Below are positions 1 through 6,334 of a stretch of DNA of 9,137 nt, one piece after another. Under the pieces are notes generated by a model. That model was not told the origin of the DNA, did no database searches, and saw nothing but the letters and a program-made list of their open reading frames with translations. Position 1 is the stretch's first letter; every line of letters begins with the position of its first letter. The DNA is from Deltaproteobacteria bacterium. Its GTDB lineage: Bacteria; Bdellovibrionota_C; UBA2361; OMII01. Location: the NCBI GenBank assembly GCA_023262305.1, contig JALRCK010000066.1:1-9137 (forward strand), written 5' to 3'. The translations under genes were made by a program, and so were the position numbers.

Positions 1-83
1 TGAGCGGCGAGGGCAGAAACCACCTCAGCGCACGCGAGATCTCCCGGGGCATAGTCCATAACAAGGTGAATCAGCTTTTGCAT
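1..83 (-). CDS. N-terminal fragment of a divergent gene, possibly SAM hydrolase (DUF62 / chlorinase-fluorinase-like) family
   Basis: The reverse strand opens with ATG at 83 and stays open to the window edge: 27 complete codons beginning MQKLIHLVMDYAPGDLACAE. An AGG Shine-Dalgarno core (complement of 91-93) lies 7 nt before the ATG, the same AGG-type site seen before uppS and cdsA, which supports a real start. The pattern hydrophobic strand, then D-Y-x-x-G-D, then a helix resembles the N-terminus of the S-adenosyl-L-methionine hydrolase / chlorinase family, where an early Asp-Tyr/Phe motif contributes to SAM binding. With only 27 residues this family call is tentative; that it is a real coding start is more secure. 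The gene is transcribed away from rpsB and is not part of the operon. The rest lies outside the window. Confidence 0.5.
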   Translation of the reverse strand, partial: MQKLIHLVMDYAPGDLACAEVVSALAA

Positions 84-165
84 ATAACTACCTAATAATG
101 CTGGTGAAACGTCCTGTTTTTGGTGTTGAGAGCCCGTCGAAGAGGCTCAGAAAGCCGCAAAAACG

Positions 166-183
166 CCAGATTTTACCAGATTT
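166..183. repeat. Tandem 8-bp direct repeat CCAGATTT, 10-bp period
   Basis: CCAGATTT occurs at 166-173 and again at 176-183, separated by TA, so the copies lie one helical turn apart on the same DNA face. They sit in the spacer between the divergent genes, about 48 bases before the rpsB -35 box. Two same-face copies upstream of a promoter are the usual arrangement of an activator or other DNA-binding protein site, but no known regulator can be named and chance is possible. Confidence 0.3.
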
Positions 184-230
184 GGAACCCTTAGTCGCAT
201 GCGGGTGAGGGGTTTTTCGGGGGTGGATGG

Positions 231-260
231 TTGGCACTATAACCCTAAAGATGCTATACC
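231..260 (+). promoter_or_regulatory. rpsB operon promoter with extended -10
   Basis: The -35 box TTGGCA is at 231-236 and an extended -10 (TG at 252-253, C, TATACC at 255-260) follows with an 18-bp spacer. Transcription would start near 267, leaving a leader of about 120 nt before rpsB. The bases just after the -10 are rich in G and C (CTTCCG, 261-266). In Proteobacteria a GC-rich discriminator at ribosomal protein promoters goes with negative control by ppGpp; applying that here is inference. It is the best promoter in the window and probably drives the whole cluster. Confidence 0.7.
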
Positions 261-266
261 CTTCCG

Positions 267-387
267 CTAACTTATCGCACCCGCATCGGTCTTAGTGCTG
301 AGCTTGTGAGGGATTCCGACAATCGGATTCTCTCTGAGGTTGGTCTATCGGGCGGGGAGGTCAAACTAAGACAACAAAAGGATAGTA
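267..387 (+). promoter_or_regulatory. Structured rpsB leader RNA, candidate S2 autoregulatory element
   Basis: Two helices stand out. A local hairpin at 308-334 pairs eleven bases on each side (one G-U, one T-T mismatch) around a CAA loop at 320-322. A perfect 8-bp long-range helix joins GTCTTAGT (289-296) to ACTAAGAC (365-372) and would close the whole leader just before the ribosome binding site AAAAGGA (376-382; ATG at 388). The closing helix ends 3 nt before that site, so folding could control access. S2 represses its own mRNA through the leader in gamma-proteobacteria; this leader is not recognisably the same motif, so the function is inferred. Confidence 0.5.
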
Positions 388-1233
388 ATGTCTACGAAAA
401 ATACAGCTACGCCTGCGGCTATCGAGCCAGGCACTCCCGTAACGATCAAGAGCCTCATGGATGCAGGCGCTCACTACGGGCACCAGACTCAGCGCTGGAA
501 CCCAAAGATGCTTCCGTACATTTACGGCGCCCGCAATGGTGTTCACATCATCAACCTCGACCTGACCCTCAAGAAGTGGGAAGTCGCTCGCAAGTACATC
601 GTTGACCGAGTCGCTCTCGGTGGGTCAGTTCTCTTCGTCGCAACGAAGCTGCAAGCAAAAGATATCGTAAAGGAAGAGGCTTCTCGTTGTGGAGCTTTCT
701 ACGTCGCTTCTCGATGGCTCGGTGGTTGCTTGAGCAATTTCCAAACTATCAAGAACTCCATTGAGCGCATGCGTAAGATGGAGAACCTTCTTGCAGAAGC
801 CGCTCAAGAGGGCAGCAAGATCCGCATCACTAAGAAGGAGCGTCTCGACATGAGCCGTCAGGTTGAAAAGCTTGAGGCTAACCTCGGCGGAATCCGCAAC
901 ATGAAGAAGGTTCCGGATGTTATCTTCCTGGTTGACGTGGTGAAGGAGCAGATCGCGATAGCTGAAGCTAACCGTCTCCACATCCCAGTGATCGCGTTGG
1001 TTGACACGAACGCTGATCCAGGAGCCGTAAACTTCCCGATCCCATCGAACGATGACGCTGCTCGCACCTTGAAGCTGTTCCTCTCGGCCGCTGCTGACGC
1101 GGTTCTTGAGGGGCGTGCCATCTACAAGGCTCGCGTTCCAGGTGAGTCTCAGAATGGCGGCGGTGAGAGCACCAAGCGACCAGAGGCGACTTTGGTTGGT
1201 GGTGTGACTGAGGGTGGGGCAGCCGTAGCCTAA
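388..1233 (+). CDS. rpsB: 30S ribosomal protein S2
   Basis: Ribosomal protein S2, a late-assembling protein on the back of the 30S head-body junction, needed with S1 for mRNA binding. The 281-residue product has both family signatures: near residues 22-57, LMDAGAHYGHQTQRWNPKM and following, and near 200-211, PVIALVDTNADP. The central helical part (about 105-170) is the usual coiled-coil hairpin insertion. The first 15 or so residues and the Gly-rich last 30 (about 253-281) extend beyond the conserved core and look disordered. The ATG at 388 has AAAAGGA five bases upstream, so the start is secure. It is the first gene of the cluster, behind a strong promoter and a folded leader, followed 125 bases later by tsf, the normal partner. 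Confidence 0.98.
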   Translation: MSTKNTATPAAIEPGTPVTIKSLMDAGAHYGHQTQRWNPKMLPYIYGARNGVHIINLDLTLKKWEVARKYIVDRVALGGSVLFVATKLQAKDIVKEEASRCGAFYVASRWLGGCLSNFQTIKNSIERMRKMENLLAEAAQEGSKIRITKKERLDMSRQVEKLEANLGGIRNMKKVPDVIFLVDVVKEQIAIAEANRLHIPVIALVDTNADPGAVNFPIPSNDDAARTLKLFLSAAADAVLEGRAIYKARVPGESQNGGGESTKRPEATLVGGVTEGGAAVA

Positions 1234-1247
1234 CTCTACAAGCCGGA

Positions 1248-1321
1248 TGGCGCGCGACCTTCCTTCGCCGAGGCGGAGTAGTAGAGCGCGCCACCGCGTT
1301 AGAATCGCGCCATATCGGCGC
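1248..1321 (+). promoter_or_regulatory. rpsB-tsf spacer with competing GC-rich stems
   Basis: TGGCGCGC (1248-1255) pairs perfectly with GCGCGCCA (1286-1293); inside lies a small hairpin CTTCGC/GCGGAG. A second hairpin, GCGCC (1307-1311) with GGCGC (1317-1321), follows. An alternative helix is possible between TGGCGCG (1248-1254) and CGCGCCA (1306-1312), which would break both. No U-tract follows, so this is not a standard intrinsic terminator. It could reduce read-through, protect the rpsB mRNA 3' end, or mark a processing site. The pairing is seen directly; the role is inference. Confidence 0.4.
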
Positions 1322-1329
1322 ACAAAAGA

Positions 1330-1335
1330 TATAAT
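1330..1335 (+). promoter_or_regulatory. Possible internal tsf promoter (-10 only)
   Basis: A perfect TATAAT lies 23 bases before the tsf ATG, but the -35 position (GCGCCA at 1307-1312 for a 17-bp spacer) does not match consensus, and TTAGAA at 1299 is too far. Start of transcription near 1342 would leave only about 17 nt of leader, just enough for the ribosome binding site. A weak secondary promoter giving extra EF-Ts is possible; chance is also possible. Confidence 0.3.
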
Positions 1336-1358
1336 TGTACACGAACAGAGGAGAAGAT

Positions 1359-2009
1359 ATGTCTGCAATTACGAGTGACATGATCAAGAAGCTTCGCGAG
1401 ATGACCGGAGCTGGAATGATGGATTGTAAGGGAGCCTTGAACGAGGCTGAAGGTTCGATCGACAAGGCTATCGAGATCCTTCGCAAGAAGGGTCTGAAGG
1501 ATATCGAGAAGCGTGCCGGCAAGACCGCTGCTGAGGGAACTCTCGGTGTTTACATTCACCCAGGTGACCAAGTCGTTTCCGTTGTTGAGCTCAACTGCGA
1601 GACAGATTTCGTAGGTCGTGGAGAGGAGTTCCGTCAGTTGGCTCGGGACCTTGCAATGCACGTTGCGGCCATGAAGCCTCGGTACCTCTCGGTAGAGGAC
1701 GTTCCTGAGCAGATCCTTGAGAAGGAGAAGGAGATCCTCATGGAGCAACTCACTGATGAGCAGAAGAAGAAGGCCGACAAGATCCTTCCAGGTAAGATTG
1801 AGAAGTTCCTTGAGAGTGTTGTGCTCTTGAAGCAGATCTACATCAAGGACGAGACCGAGTCGAAGACCATCAAGGCCCTGGTTGACGACATGAGCATGCG
1901 ATGTGGTGAGAAGGTAACTGTCCGACGCTTTAGCCGCCTTGAGGTTGGTGAGGGTGTTGAGAAGGTTGCTGGAAACCTCGCGGCTGATGTTGCCGCTATG
2001 GTTAAGTAG
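1359..2009 (+). CDS. tsf: Elongation factor Ts (short form)
   Basis: Guanine nucleotide exchange factor that releases GDP from EF-Tu so that it can bind GTP and aminoacyl-tRNA again. The product is 216 residues. The N-terminal UBA-like domain (about 1-45) has LREMTGAGMMDCKGAL at 12-27; the exchange motif NCETDFVGR is at 79-87, the segment that enters EF-Tu near its Mg site. At 216 residues it is the short form with one core subdomain repeat, as in Geobacter and Thermus, not the 283-residue E. coli form. The ATG at 1359 is preceded by GAGGAG (1348-1353) at 5 nt. An upstream in-frame TTG at 1335 lies inside the candidate -10 box, has no such site and would add eight non-conserved residues. Confidence 0.97.
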   Translation: MSAITSDMIKKLREMTGAGMMDCKGALNEAEGSIDKAIEILRKKGLKDIEKRAGKTAAEGTLGVYIHPGDQVVSVVELNCETDFVGRGEEFRQLARDLAMHVAAMKPRYLSVEDVPEQILEKEKEILMEQLTDEQKKKADKILPGKIEKFLESVVLLKQIYIKDETESKTIKALVDDMSMRCGEKVTVRRFSRLEVGEGVEKVAGNLAADVAAMVK

Positions 2010-2018
2010 CTCGAACAA

Positions 2019-2070
2019 ACCGGCGTGCTCCTCTCGAGTGACGGGGCGCGCCGGTAGCTTCAGTCACTCG
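2019..2070 (+). promoter_or_regulatory. tsf-pyrH spacer: 13-bp hairpin with loop complementary to downstream segment
   Basis: Starting 9 bases after the tsf stop, 2019-2031 pairs with 2043-2055 over 13 continuous base pairs (two G-U) around an 11-nt loop. The loop segment CGAGTGAC (2035-2042) is perfectly complementary to GTCACTCG (2063-2070), which is followed by TGTTTT (2071-2076). Two readings: a mutually exclusive weaker hairpin with a terminator-like T-run, or an H-type pseudoknot. The connecting 7 nt (2056-2062) seem short to span a 13-bp stem, so I favour alternative structures. The strong stem forms first during transcription. Role as attenuator, terminator or mRNA processing site is inferred. 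Confidence 0.45.
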
Positions 2071-2104
2071 TGTTTTGCAAAAGGTTCGCCCTAATTGTCA
2101 CGGG

Positions 2105-2117
2105 GCGATGAAATCGC
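2105..2117 (+). other. Small hairpin abutting the pyrH ribosome binding site
   Basis: GCGAT (2105-2109) and ATCGC (2113-2117) form a perfect 5-bp stem with a GAA loop. It ends immediately before the GGAGAG ribosome binding site (2118-2123) of pyrH, so it could keep that site exposed or set upstream spacing. It may also be chance at this size. Confidence 0.25.
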
Positions 2118-2126
2118 GGAGAGCTC

Positions 2127-2843
2127 ATGACCCAAGTTAAGTACAAGAGGATCCTTCTCAAGCTAAGCGGCGAGATTCTGGGTGGAGAGAAGGGGAGTGG
2201 TATTGAGTCCTCAATCATCAACGCGCTCGTGAGCCAGATTCATGAGGTCACCAAGCTCGGAGTAGAGGTTGGTGTGGTTATCGGAGGCGGCAACATCTTC
2301 CGTGGCGTACAGGCTGGCTCTCAAGGTCTCGACCGGGTTACGGGCGACTACATGGGAATGCTTGCGACGGCAATCAATGCCCTTGCGTTGCAGGACCGGC
2401 TTGAGGCAGACGGTGTTCACACTCGAGTTCTCTCAGCTATCGAGATGAAGGAGATCTCAGAGCCGTACATTAAGCGGCGCGCCACACGGCACCTCGAAAA
2501 GGGGCGTGTTGTGATCTTCGCCTGTGGAACAGGCAATCCATTCTTTACAACTGACACAGCCGCAAGTCTTCGTGCTATGGAGGTAGGCGCTGAGATCCTC
2601 CTCAAGGGTACCAAGGTGGACGCGGTCTACGACTCTGATCCTAAAAAGAATCCAAACGCCAAACCATTTGGCAAGATCACCTTCATGGACGTGCTCCAAA
2701 AGGGTCTGAAGGTGATGGATGCAGCAGCTATCTCGCTGTGCATGGAGAACAATCTTCCGATCGTGGTGTTTAACGTGGGAGTCGAGGGCAACCTCAAGCG
2801 GATCGTGTGTGGCGATTCGGTGGGGACTCTCGTTGAAGGGTAG
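2127..2843 (+). CDS. pyrH: Uridylate (UMP) kinase
   Basis: Cytosolic bacterial UMP kinase of the amino acid kinase fold, phosphorylating UMP to UDP with ATP; hexameric and commonly activated by GTP and inhibited by UTP. The 238-residue product has the full family length. Visible motifs: KLSGE at 12-16 (phosphate binding), [10 protein letters not shown] at 51-60 (glycine-rich UMP/ATP site), DYMGMLAT at 74-81, and [13 protein letters not shown] at 134-146 (UMP binding and catalysis), then [12 protein letters not shown] at 165-176 as in the E. coli enzyme family. The start at 2127 has GGAG five bases upstream. It sits 117 bases after tsf and 27 before frr, its usual neighbours, and supplies UDP for nucleic acid and for UDP-sugars used in cell wall synthesis. 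Confidence 0.97.
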   Translation: MTQVKYKRILLKLSGEILGGEKGSGIESSIINALVSQIHEVTKLGVEVGVVIGGGNIFRGVQAGSQGLDRVTGDYMGMLATAINALALQDRLEADGVHTRVLSAIEMKEISEPYIKRRATRHLEKGRVVIFACGTGNPFFTTDTAASLRAMEVGAEILLKGTKVDAVYDSDPKKNPNAKPFGKITFMDVLQKGLKVMDAAAISLCMENNLPIVVFNVGVEGNLKRIVCGDSVGTLVEG

Positions 2844-2870
2844 GTCACTTACTACATCAAGAGGAAACGT

Positions 2871-3425
2871 ATGAGTGGACAATTTGAAGCGTACAAAGCT
2901 AACTGCGCAAAGGGTCTCGATCACTTCAAGAAAGAGCTCGGTCGGCTTCGATCCGGCCGCGCTACTCCGCAGCTCCTTGAGAGCGTTCAGGTAGATTACT
3001 ACGGCTCGCGGTGTCCGCTGCAGCAGCTTGGAATGATCTCTGCGCCAGAGCCGCGAATGCTGACCATTCAGGTGTATGACGCCTCGGCGGTTGAGGCGAT
3101 TGAGAAGGCCATTCAACAATCTGAGTTGGGGCTCAATCCATCTCGCGAAGGAAGCCTCATTCGAGTGGTCATTCCAGCCCTTAACGAAGAGCGTAGAAAG
3201 GACCTTATCAAGAAGGTTGGAAAGATGTCGGAGGAGACTAAGGTGTCGCTCCGCAACCTCCGGCGCGATGAGGTCGAGAACGTAAAGAAGAAGGTCAAAA
3301 ATAAGGAGATCTCCGAGGATGATTCCCGCCGAGCGCAGGATGAGATCCAGAAGATTCTCGACAAGGTGATCGCTGACGTTGACGCCGCGGCTAACGCCAA
3401 AGAGAAGGAGTTGTTGGAGGTGTGA
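2871..3425 (+). CDS. frr: Ribosome recycling factor
   Basis: Splits post-termination ribosomes together with EF-G, in the cytosol. The 184-residue length is that of the family (about 185). Domain I is the three-helix bundle (about 1-29 and 105-184); domain II is the beta-rich part (about 31-104). The segment LRSGRATP at 26-33 and the conserved LRNLRRDE at 128-135 are visible, including Arg132, which matches the functionally important Arg132 of the E. coli factor. The ATG at 2871 has AAGAGGA (2859-2865) five bases upstream. The gene lies 27 bases after pyrH and 25 before uppS, in the widely conserved order. Confidence 0.97.
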   Translation: MSGQFEAYKANCAKGLDHFKKELGRLRSGRATPQLLESVQVDYYGSRCPLQQLGMISAPEPRMLTIQVYDASAVEAIEKAIQQSELGLNPSREGSLIRVVIPALNEERRKDLIKKVGKMSEETKVSLRNLRRDEVENVKKKVKNKEISEDDSRRAQDEIQKILDKVIADVDAAANAKEKELLEV

Positions 3426-3450
3426 TCGCCTCTTTCGTTCAGGTGTGACC

Positions 3451-4230
3451 ATGGAGAGCGAGACGGTAGCTGTGAAAGTGAAAGTGGGAAGCGAGGGGCG
3501 TCCAGCGCTCACCGTGATCCCTAAGCACGTTGCTATCATCATGGACGGGAACGGACGGTGGGCTAAAAAGCGCTTTCTCCCTCGCGTTGAGGGGCACCGC
3601 AACGGCGCCAAGAGCGTTCGCTCAACCGTAGAGGAGGCTCGTCGCCTCGGAGTTCGCTATCTCACCCTTTTTGCCTTTTCAACTGAAAACTGGCGGCGGC
3701 CGAGCGATGAAGTGGGCGGGCTCATGCAGCTCTTTGTGCGCCACCTCGAGTCCGAATTAGATGTGCTCCTCAAGAATGGTGTGCGGCTCAGGGCTATGGG
3801 TGACATCGATCGATTACCCGAGGGTGTGCGAGATCTCTTGAAGCGAAATGAGGAGAAGACTAAGCACCTCGATGGCATGGACCTTATTCTCGCGGTCTCA
3901 TACGGCGGGCGGGATGAGGTAGTTCAGGCGATGAAAAAGATCGGTCGTGCTATCAAAGCGGGTGAGGTTGACCCTGAGTCGATAACTGAGGAGATGGTTT
4001 CCAGCTCACTCTACCTCCCTGATGTTCCGGATCCAGACCTTCTCATTCGCACGAGTGATGAGACCCGAATCTCGAACTTCTTGTTGTGGCAGTTGGCCTA
4101 TGCGGAGATCGTTGTGACCTCCGTGTTATGGCCTGATTTTACGACTGATGAGTTTCATAGGTGTCTCCATGTCTTCGCAGGACGCAATCGCAGGTTCGGA
4201 CGAACTCAAGAACAGATCGACGGCAAGTAA
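3451..4230 (+). CDS. uppS: Undecaprenyl diphosphate synthase (cis-prenyltransferase)
   Basis: Adds isopentenyl diphosphate units in cis to farnesyl diphosphate to make the C55 carrier lipid used for peptidoglycan and surface polysaccharides. Motifs in the 259-residue product: MDGNGRWAKKR at 31-41 with catalytic Asp32, FAFSTENW at 74-81, LLIRTSDETRISNFLLWQ at 197-214, and RRFG at 247-250 near the C-terminus. Arg200, Glu204, Arg206 and Ser208 match the diphosphate-binding set, but position 203 is Asp where Gly is usual. I chose ATG 3451 (AGG at 3441-3443, 7 nt before). The frame is open further upstream into frr, yet those residues are Arg/Cys-rich and unlike the family. Its 3' end overlaps cdsA. 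Confidence 0.95.
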   Translation: MESETVAVKVKVGSEGRPALTVIPKHVAIIMDGNGRWAKKRFLPRVEGHRNGAKSVRSTVEEARRLGVRYLTLFAFSTENWRRPSDEVGGLMQLFVRHLESELDVLLKNGVRLRAMGDIDRLPEGVRDLLKRNEEKTKHLDGMDLILAVSYGGRDEVVQAMKKIGRAIKAGEVDPESITEEMVSSSLYLPDVPDPDLLIRTSDETRISNFLLWQLAYAEIVVTSVLWPDFTTDEFHRCLHVFAGRNRRFGRTQEQIDGK

Positions 4231-5137
4231 TCCATTTTTGTCGGCGTTTACCTTCGACCACACTGGGTCCCTTAAGGACCGTCTTCTCACTGCCGTCATC
4301 GTGCTCGGCGTAGCAGTGGCGCTTACGATCCTCGCGCTTGCGATTCCAAACGGAAGGATACTTGCCGTCACCTTCGCAGGGGGTGTAGCCGTGCTGTCAG
4401 CATTCGAGGTCGTAAGGCTCTTTGCTCGAGACGAGGCTACGCTCTCATACCGAAAGGGGTGGGGGGCGCTCCACTTCGTGGCGATCGGTTTGCCTGCGGT
4501 TGTAGCAACTGCTGTTGGCGTTCAGGGGGTGGTGTGGGGATCCCTTGATTGGAAGACGCTCCTCGTTTCCATAGTGGCTGGCGCTCAACTTCTCATGATC
4601 CTGCAGGTCGTCGCGGGCCGAAGGCGGCTAGAGGATGGTGCTCGTCATGCGGAGAGCTACGCTCCCGCCTTTATCTTGGTTGGTGTGTGTGCGCCTCAGC
4701 TCGTTGTGATCAGCGCACTACCTTATGGTATCCACCTCTTTTGGTGGCTCGTTGGTGTTGTAGCGCTCAACGATGCTGGTGCCTATTTCGCGGGCAAATA
4801 TCTCGGCAAGCACAAGATGGCTCCGGCATTGAGCCCGAACAAAACCGTTGAGGGGAGTATCGCTGGATATGTGATCGGTATCACTGCAGGTGTGTTCCTC
4901 GGTCACGCAATCTTAGGCTGCTTTTTGAGCTCTTTAGGATTTGCGTTTGTTGCCTTCGTGGTGGTTGTTTCGGCTCAGGCTGCAGATCTCTCAAAGTCAT
5001 ACCTGAAGCGTTTGCGTGGTGTGAAGGACACAGGGGCCTTCTTCCCTGGGCACGGAGGAGTGCTCGACCGGTTCGATGGAATGATCGGTGCTGCACCTGC
5101 GGTCGTGCTCACGCTCCTCTTGTTGGGAGCTCTCTAA
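4169..5137 (+). CDS. cdsA: Phosphatidate cytidylyltransferase (CDP-diacylglycerol synthase)
   Basis: Integral inner-membrane enzyme that makes CDP-diacylglycerol from phosphatidate and CTP, the branch point of phospholipid synthesis. The 322-residue product has about eight hydrophobic segments (first at about 39-60). Conserved parts: NDAGAYFAGKYLGKHK at 201-216, LSPNKTVEGS at 221-230, and the family signature spanning 277-303 (SYLKRLRG, then KDTGAFFPGHGG, then DRFD). I chose ATG 4169 over ATG 4148: AGG at 4159-4161 lies 7 nt before 4169, the same arrangement as uppS. This gives a 62-base overlap with uppS and a polar N-terminal tail of about 37 residues. TTG 4238, just after the uppS stop, would remove most of it but has no ribosome binding site. 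Confidence 0.94.
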   Translation: MSSQDAIAGSDELKNRSTASNPFLSAFTFDHTGSLKDRLLTAVIVLGVAVALTILALAIPNGRILAVTFAGGVAVLSAFEVVRLFARDEATLSYRKGWGALHFVAIGLPAVVATAVGVQGVVWGSLDWKTLLVSIVAGAQLLMILQVVAGRRRLEDGARHAESYAPAFILVGVCAPQLVVISALPYGIHLFWWLVGVVALNDAGAYFAGKYLGKHKMAPALSPNKTVEGSIAGYVIGITAGVFLGHAILGCFLSSLGFAFVAFVVVVSAQAADLSKSYLKRLRGVKDTGAFFPGHGGVLDRFDGMIGAAPAVVLTLLLLGAL

Positions 5138-5138
5138 G

Positions 5139-6329
5139 ATGGGTGGCCGCCGGATAGCGATCGTTGGCTCCACTGGTTCGATCGGCACCTCTGCCCTCGA
5201 AGTTGTCGCTGCCAATCCCGGTAGGTTCGAGGTCGATTGTCTCGTTGCCGGCAAGCGAGGGGACATCCTCGCTGAGCAGGTTCGAAAGGTCCGGCCGCGC
5301 GTTGCTGCCGTGAGCGATTCAGCTGGGTTTGAAAAGCTCTGCAAGGGGCTGGGCGTATCGTCGACGAGCGCCCGTTGGAACGATACCGAGCTGGTGTGTG
5401 GTGAGGACGCGATCCTCGATGTTATCCGCGAGAGCAAGGCTGAAGTAGTGGTTGCCGCCGTTGTTGGGATGGCAGGGCTAAACGGAGTGCTCGCCGCAAT
5501 TGAGTCTGGAAAGGACGTAGCCCTCGCTAACAAGGAGTCCCTCGTTGTGGCAGGAGAACTCGTCATGGATCTCGCTGAAGCGAACGGGGTGGGGATAATT
5601 CCGGTTGATAGTGAGCACTCCGCCATCTTTCAAGCGCTGCAGGGAACCAAGGACAGTGATCTTGAGTCAGTTATCCTGACCGCCTCTGGCGGGCCGTTCT
5701 TGCATACGCCGATCTCGGAGTTCTCGACGATTACACCGGAGCGAGCCCTTAAGCATCCGAAGTGGAACATGGGAGCCAAGATCACGATCGACTCTGCCAC
5801 CATGATGAATAAAGCGCTTGAGGTTATCGAGGCTCGGTGGCTCTTTGATGTGCAGCCGAAGGCCATTGAGGTCATCATACACCCCCAGAGCATCATCCAC
5901 TCCATGATCCGCCTCGTCGATGGGAGTGTTTTAGCGCAGCTCTCTCTCCCCGACATGAAGGGACCGATTGCATACGCACTAACCTATCCGAATGACAGAG
6001 CCAAAGGGGTCATGGAACGGCTTGATTTCTCTAAGGTTACCGAGCTGACCTTCCTTCCGGTGGATAACGAGAAGTTCCCCGGCTTAGCGCGCGCAAGGGC
6101 CTGTCTGCAGGGGGCCAACGGGGCGTGCGCCGTTATGAACGCCGCAAATGAGGTCGGGGTTGAGCTCTTTTTGAATAAGATTATAGGTTTTGAGTCTATT
6201 CATTCATTGATCGGAGAAGCGCTTGACCTCTACGGCGGGCGAGCATACCAGAGTCTTGAGGAGCTCTTTGCGCTCACCGATGAGGTGTCGGTGTGGGCTC
6301 GACAACACGCTTCAGGTAGTCGACTATAG
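5139..6329 (+). CDS. dxr: 1-deoxy-D-xylulose 5-phosphate reductoisomerase
   Basis: Converts DXP to 2-C-methyl-D-erythritol 4-phosphate with NADPH and a divalent metal, the committed step of the MEP isoprenoid pathway. It is the target of fosmidomycin. The 396 residues match the family length. Motifs: GSTGSIG at 10-16 (NADPH fold), NKES at 131-134, PVDSEHSAIFQ at 155-165 with metal ligands Asp157 and Glu159, TASGGPF at 181-187, WNMGAKITIDSATMMNK at 209-225 with Lys225 and the third ligand Glu228, HPQSIIHSM at 248-256 and NAANEV at 334-339. The ATG at 5139 starts one base after the cdsA stop; GGGAG (5125-5129) within cdsA serves as ribosome binding site. The reading frame is open further 5' but those residues are non-conserved. 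Its product pathway feeds uppS in the same cluster. Confidence 0.97.
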   Translation: MGGRRIAIVGSTGSIGTSALEVVAANPGRFEVDCLVAGKRGDILAEQVRKVRPRVAAVSDSAGFEKLCKGLGVSSTSARWNDTELVCGEDAILDVIRESKAEVVVAAVVGMAGLNGVLAAIESGKDVALANKESLVVAGELVMDLAEANGVGIIPVDSEHSAIFQALQGTKDSDLESVILTASGGPFLHTPISEFSTITPERALKHPKWNMGAKITIDSATMMNKALEVIEARWLFDVQPKAIEVIIHPQSIIHSMIRLVDGSVLAQLSLPDMKGPIAYALTYPNDRAKGVMERLDFSKVTELTFLPVDNEKFPGLARARACLQGANGACAVMNAANEVGVELFLNKIIGFESIHSLIGEALDLYGGRAYQSLEELFALTDEVSVWARQHASGSRL

Positions 6330-6333
6330 AGGG
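6328..6333 (+). promoter_or_regulatory. rseP ribosome binding site with very short spacing
   Basis: AGAGGG ends one base before the rseP ATG, far closer than the 5-9 nt of the other genes here. It overlaps the dxr stop codon (TAG, 6327-6329). An in-frame stop at 6317-6319 leaves no other normal start codon. Together this suggests that rseP is translated mainly by ribosomes that finish dxr and restart. Confidence 0.5.
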
Positions 6334-6334
6334 T

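Noticed and set aside
306..605. Short + strand frame of 99 codons overlapping the leader and rpsB
   Set aside because: It is out of frame with rpsB, rich in Arg/His/Ser, and covers the structured leader.
625..2018. Antisense frames of 184-247 codons opposite rpsB and tsf
   Set aside because: Compositional shadows of highly expressed genes; no ribosome sites and no recognisable protein features.
2108..2140. Ten-codon frame (ATG 2108 to TAA) overlapping the pyrH start
   Set aside because: No ribosome site before it and the size is expected by chance; the GCGAT/ATCGC hairpin explains the local sequence equally well.
2457..3611. Long antisense open frame of 384 codons across pyrH, frr and uppS
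   Set aside because: It lies opposite three clearly conserved genes, has no family features, and is explained by codon bias leaving few stops on the other strand.
4997..5626. Antisense Ser/Thr/Ala-rich frame of 209 codons opposite cdsA and dxr
   Set aside because: Low-complexity shadow; both + strand genes are unmistakable.
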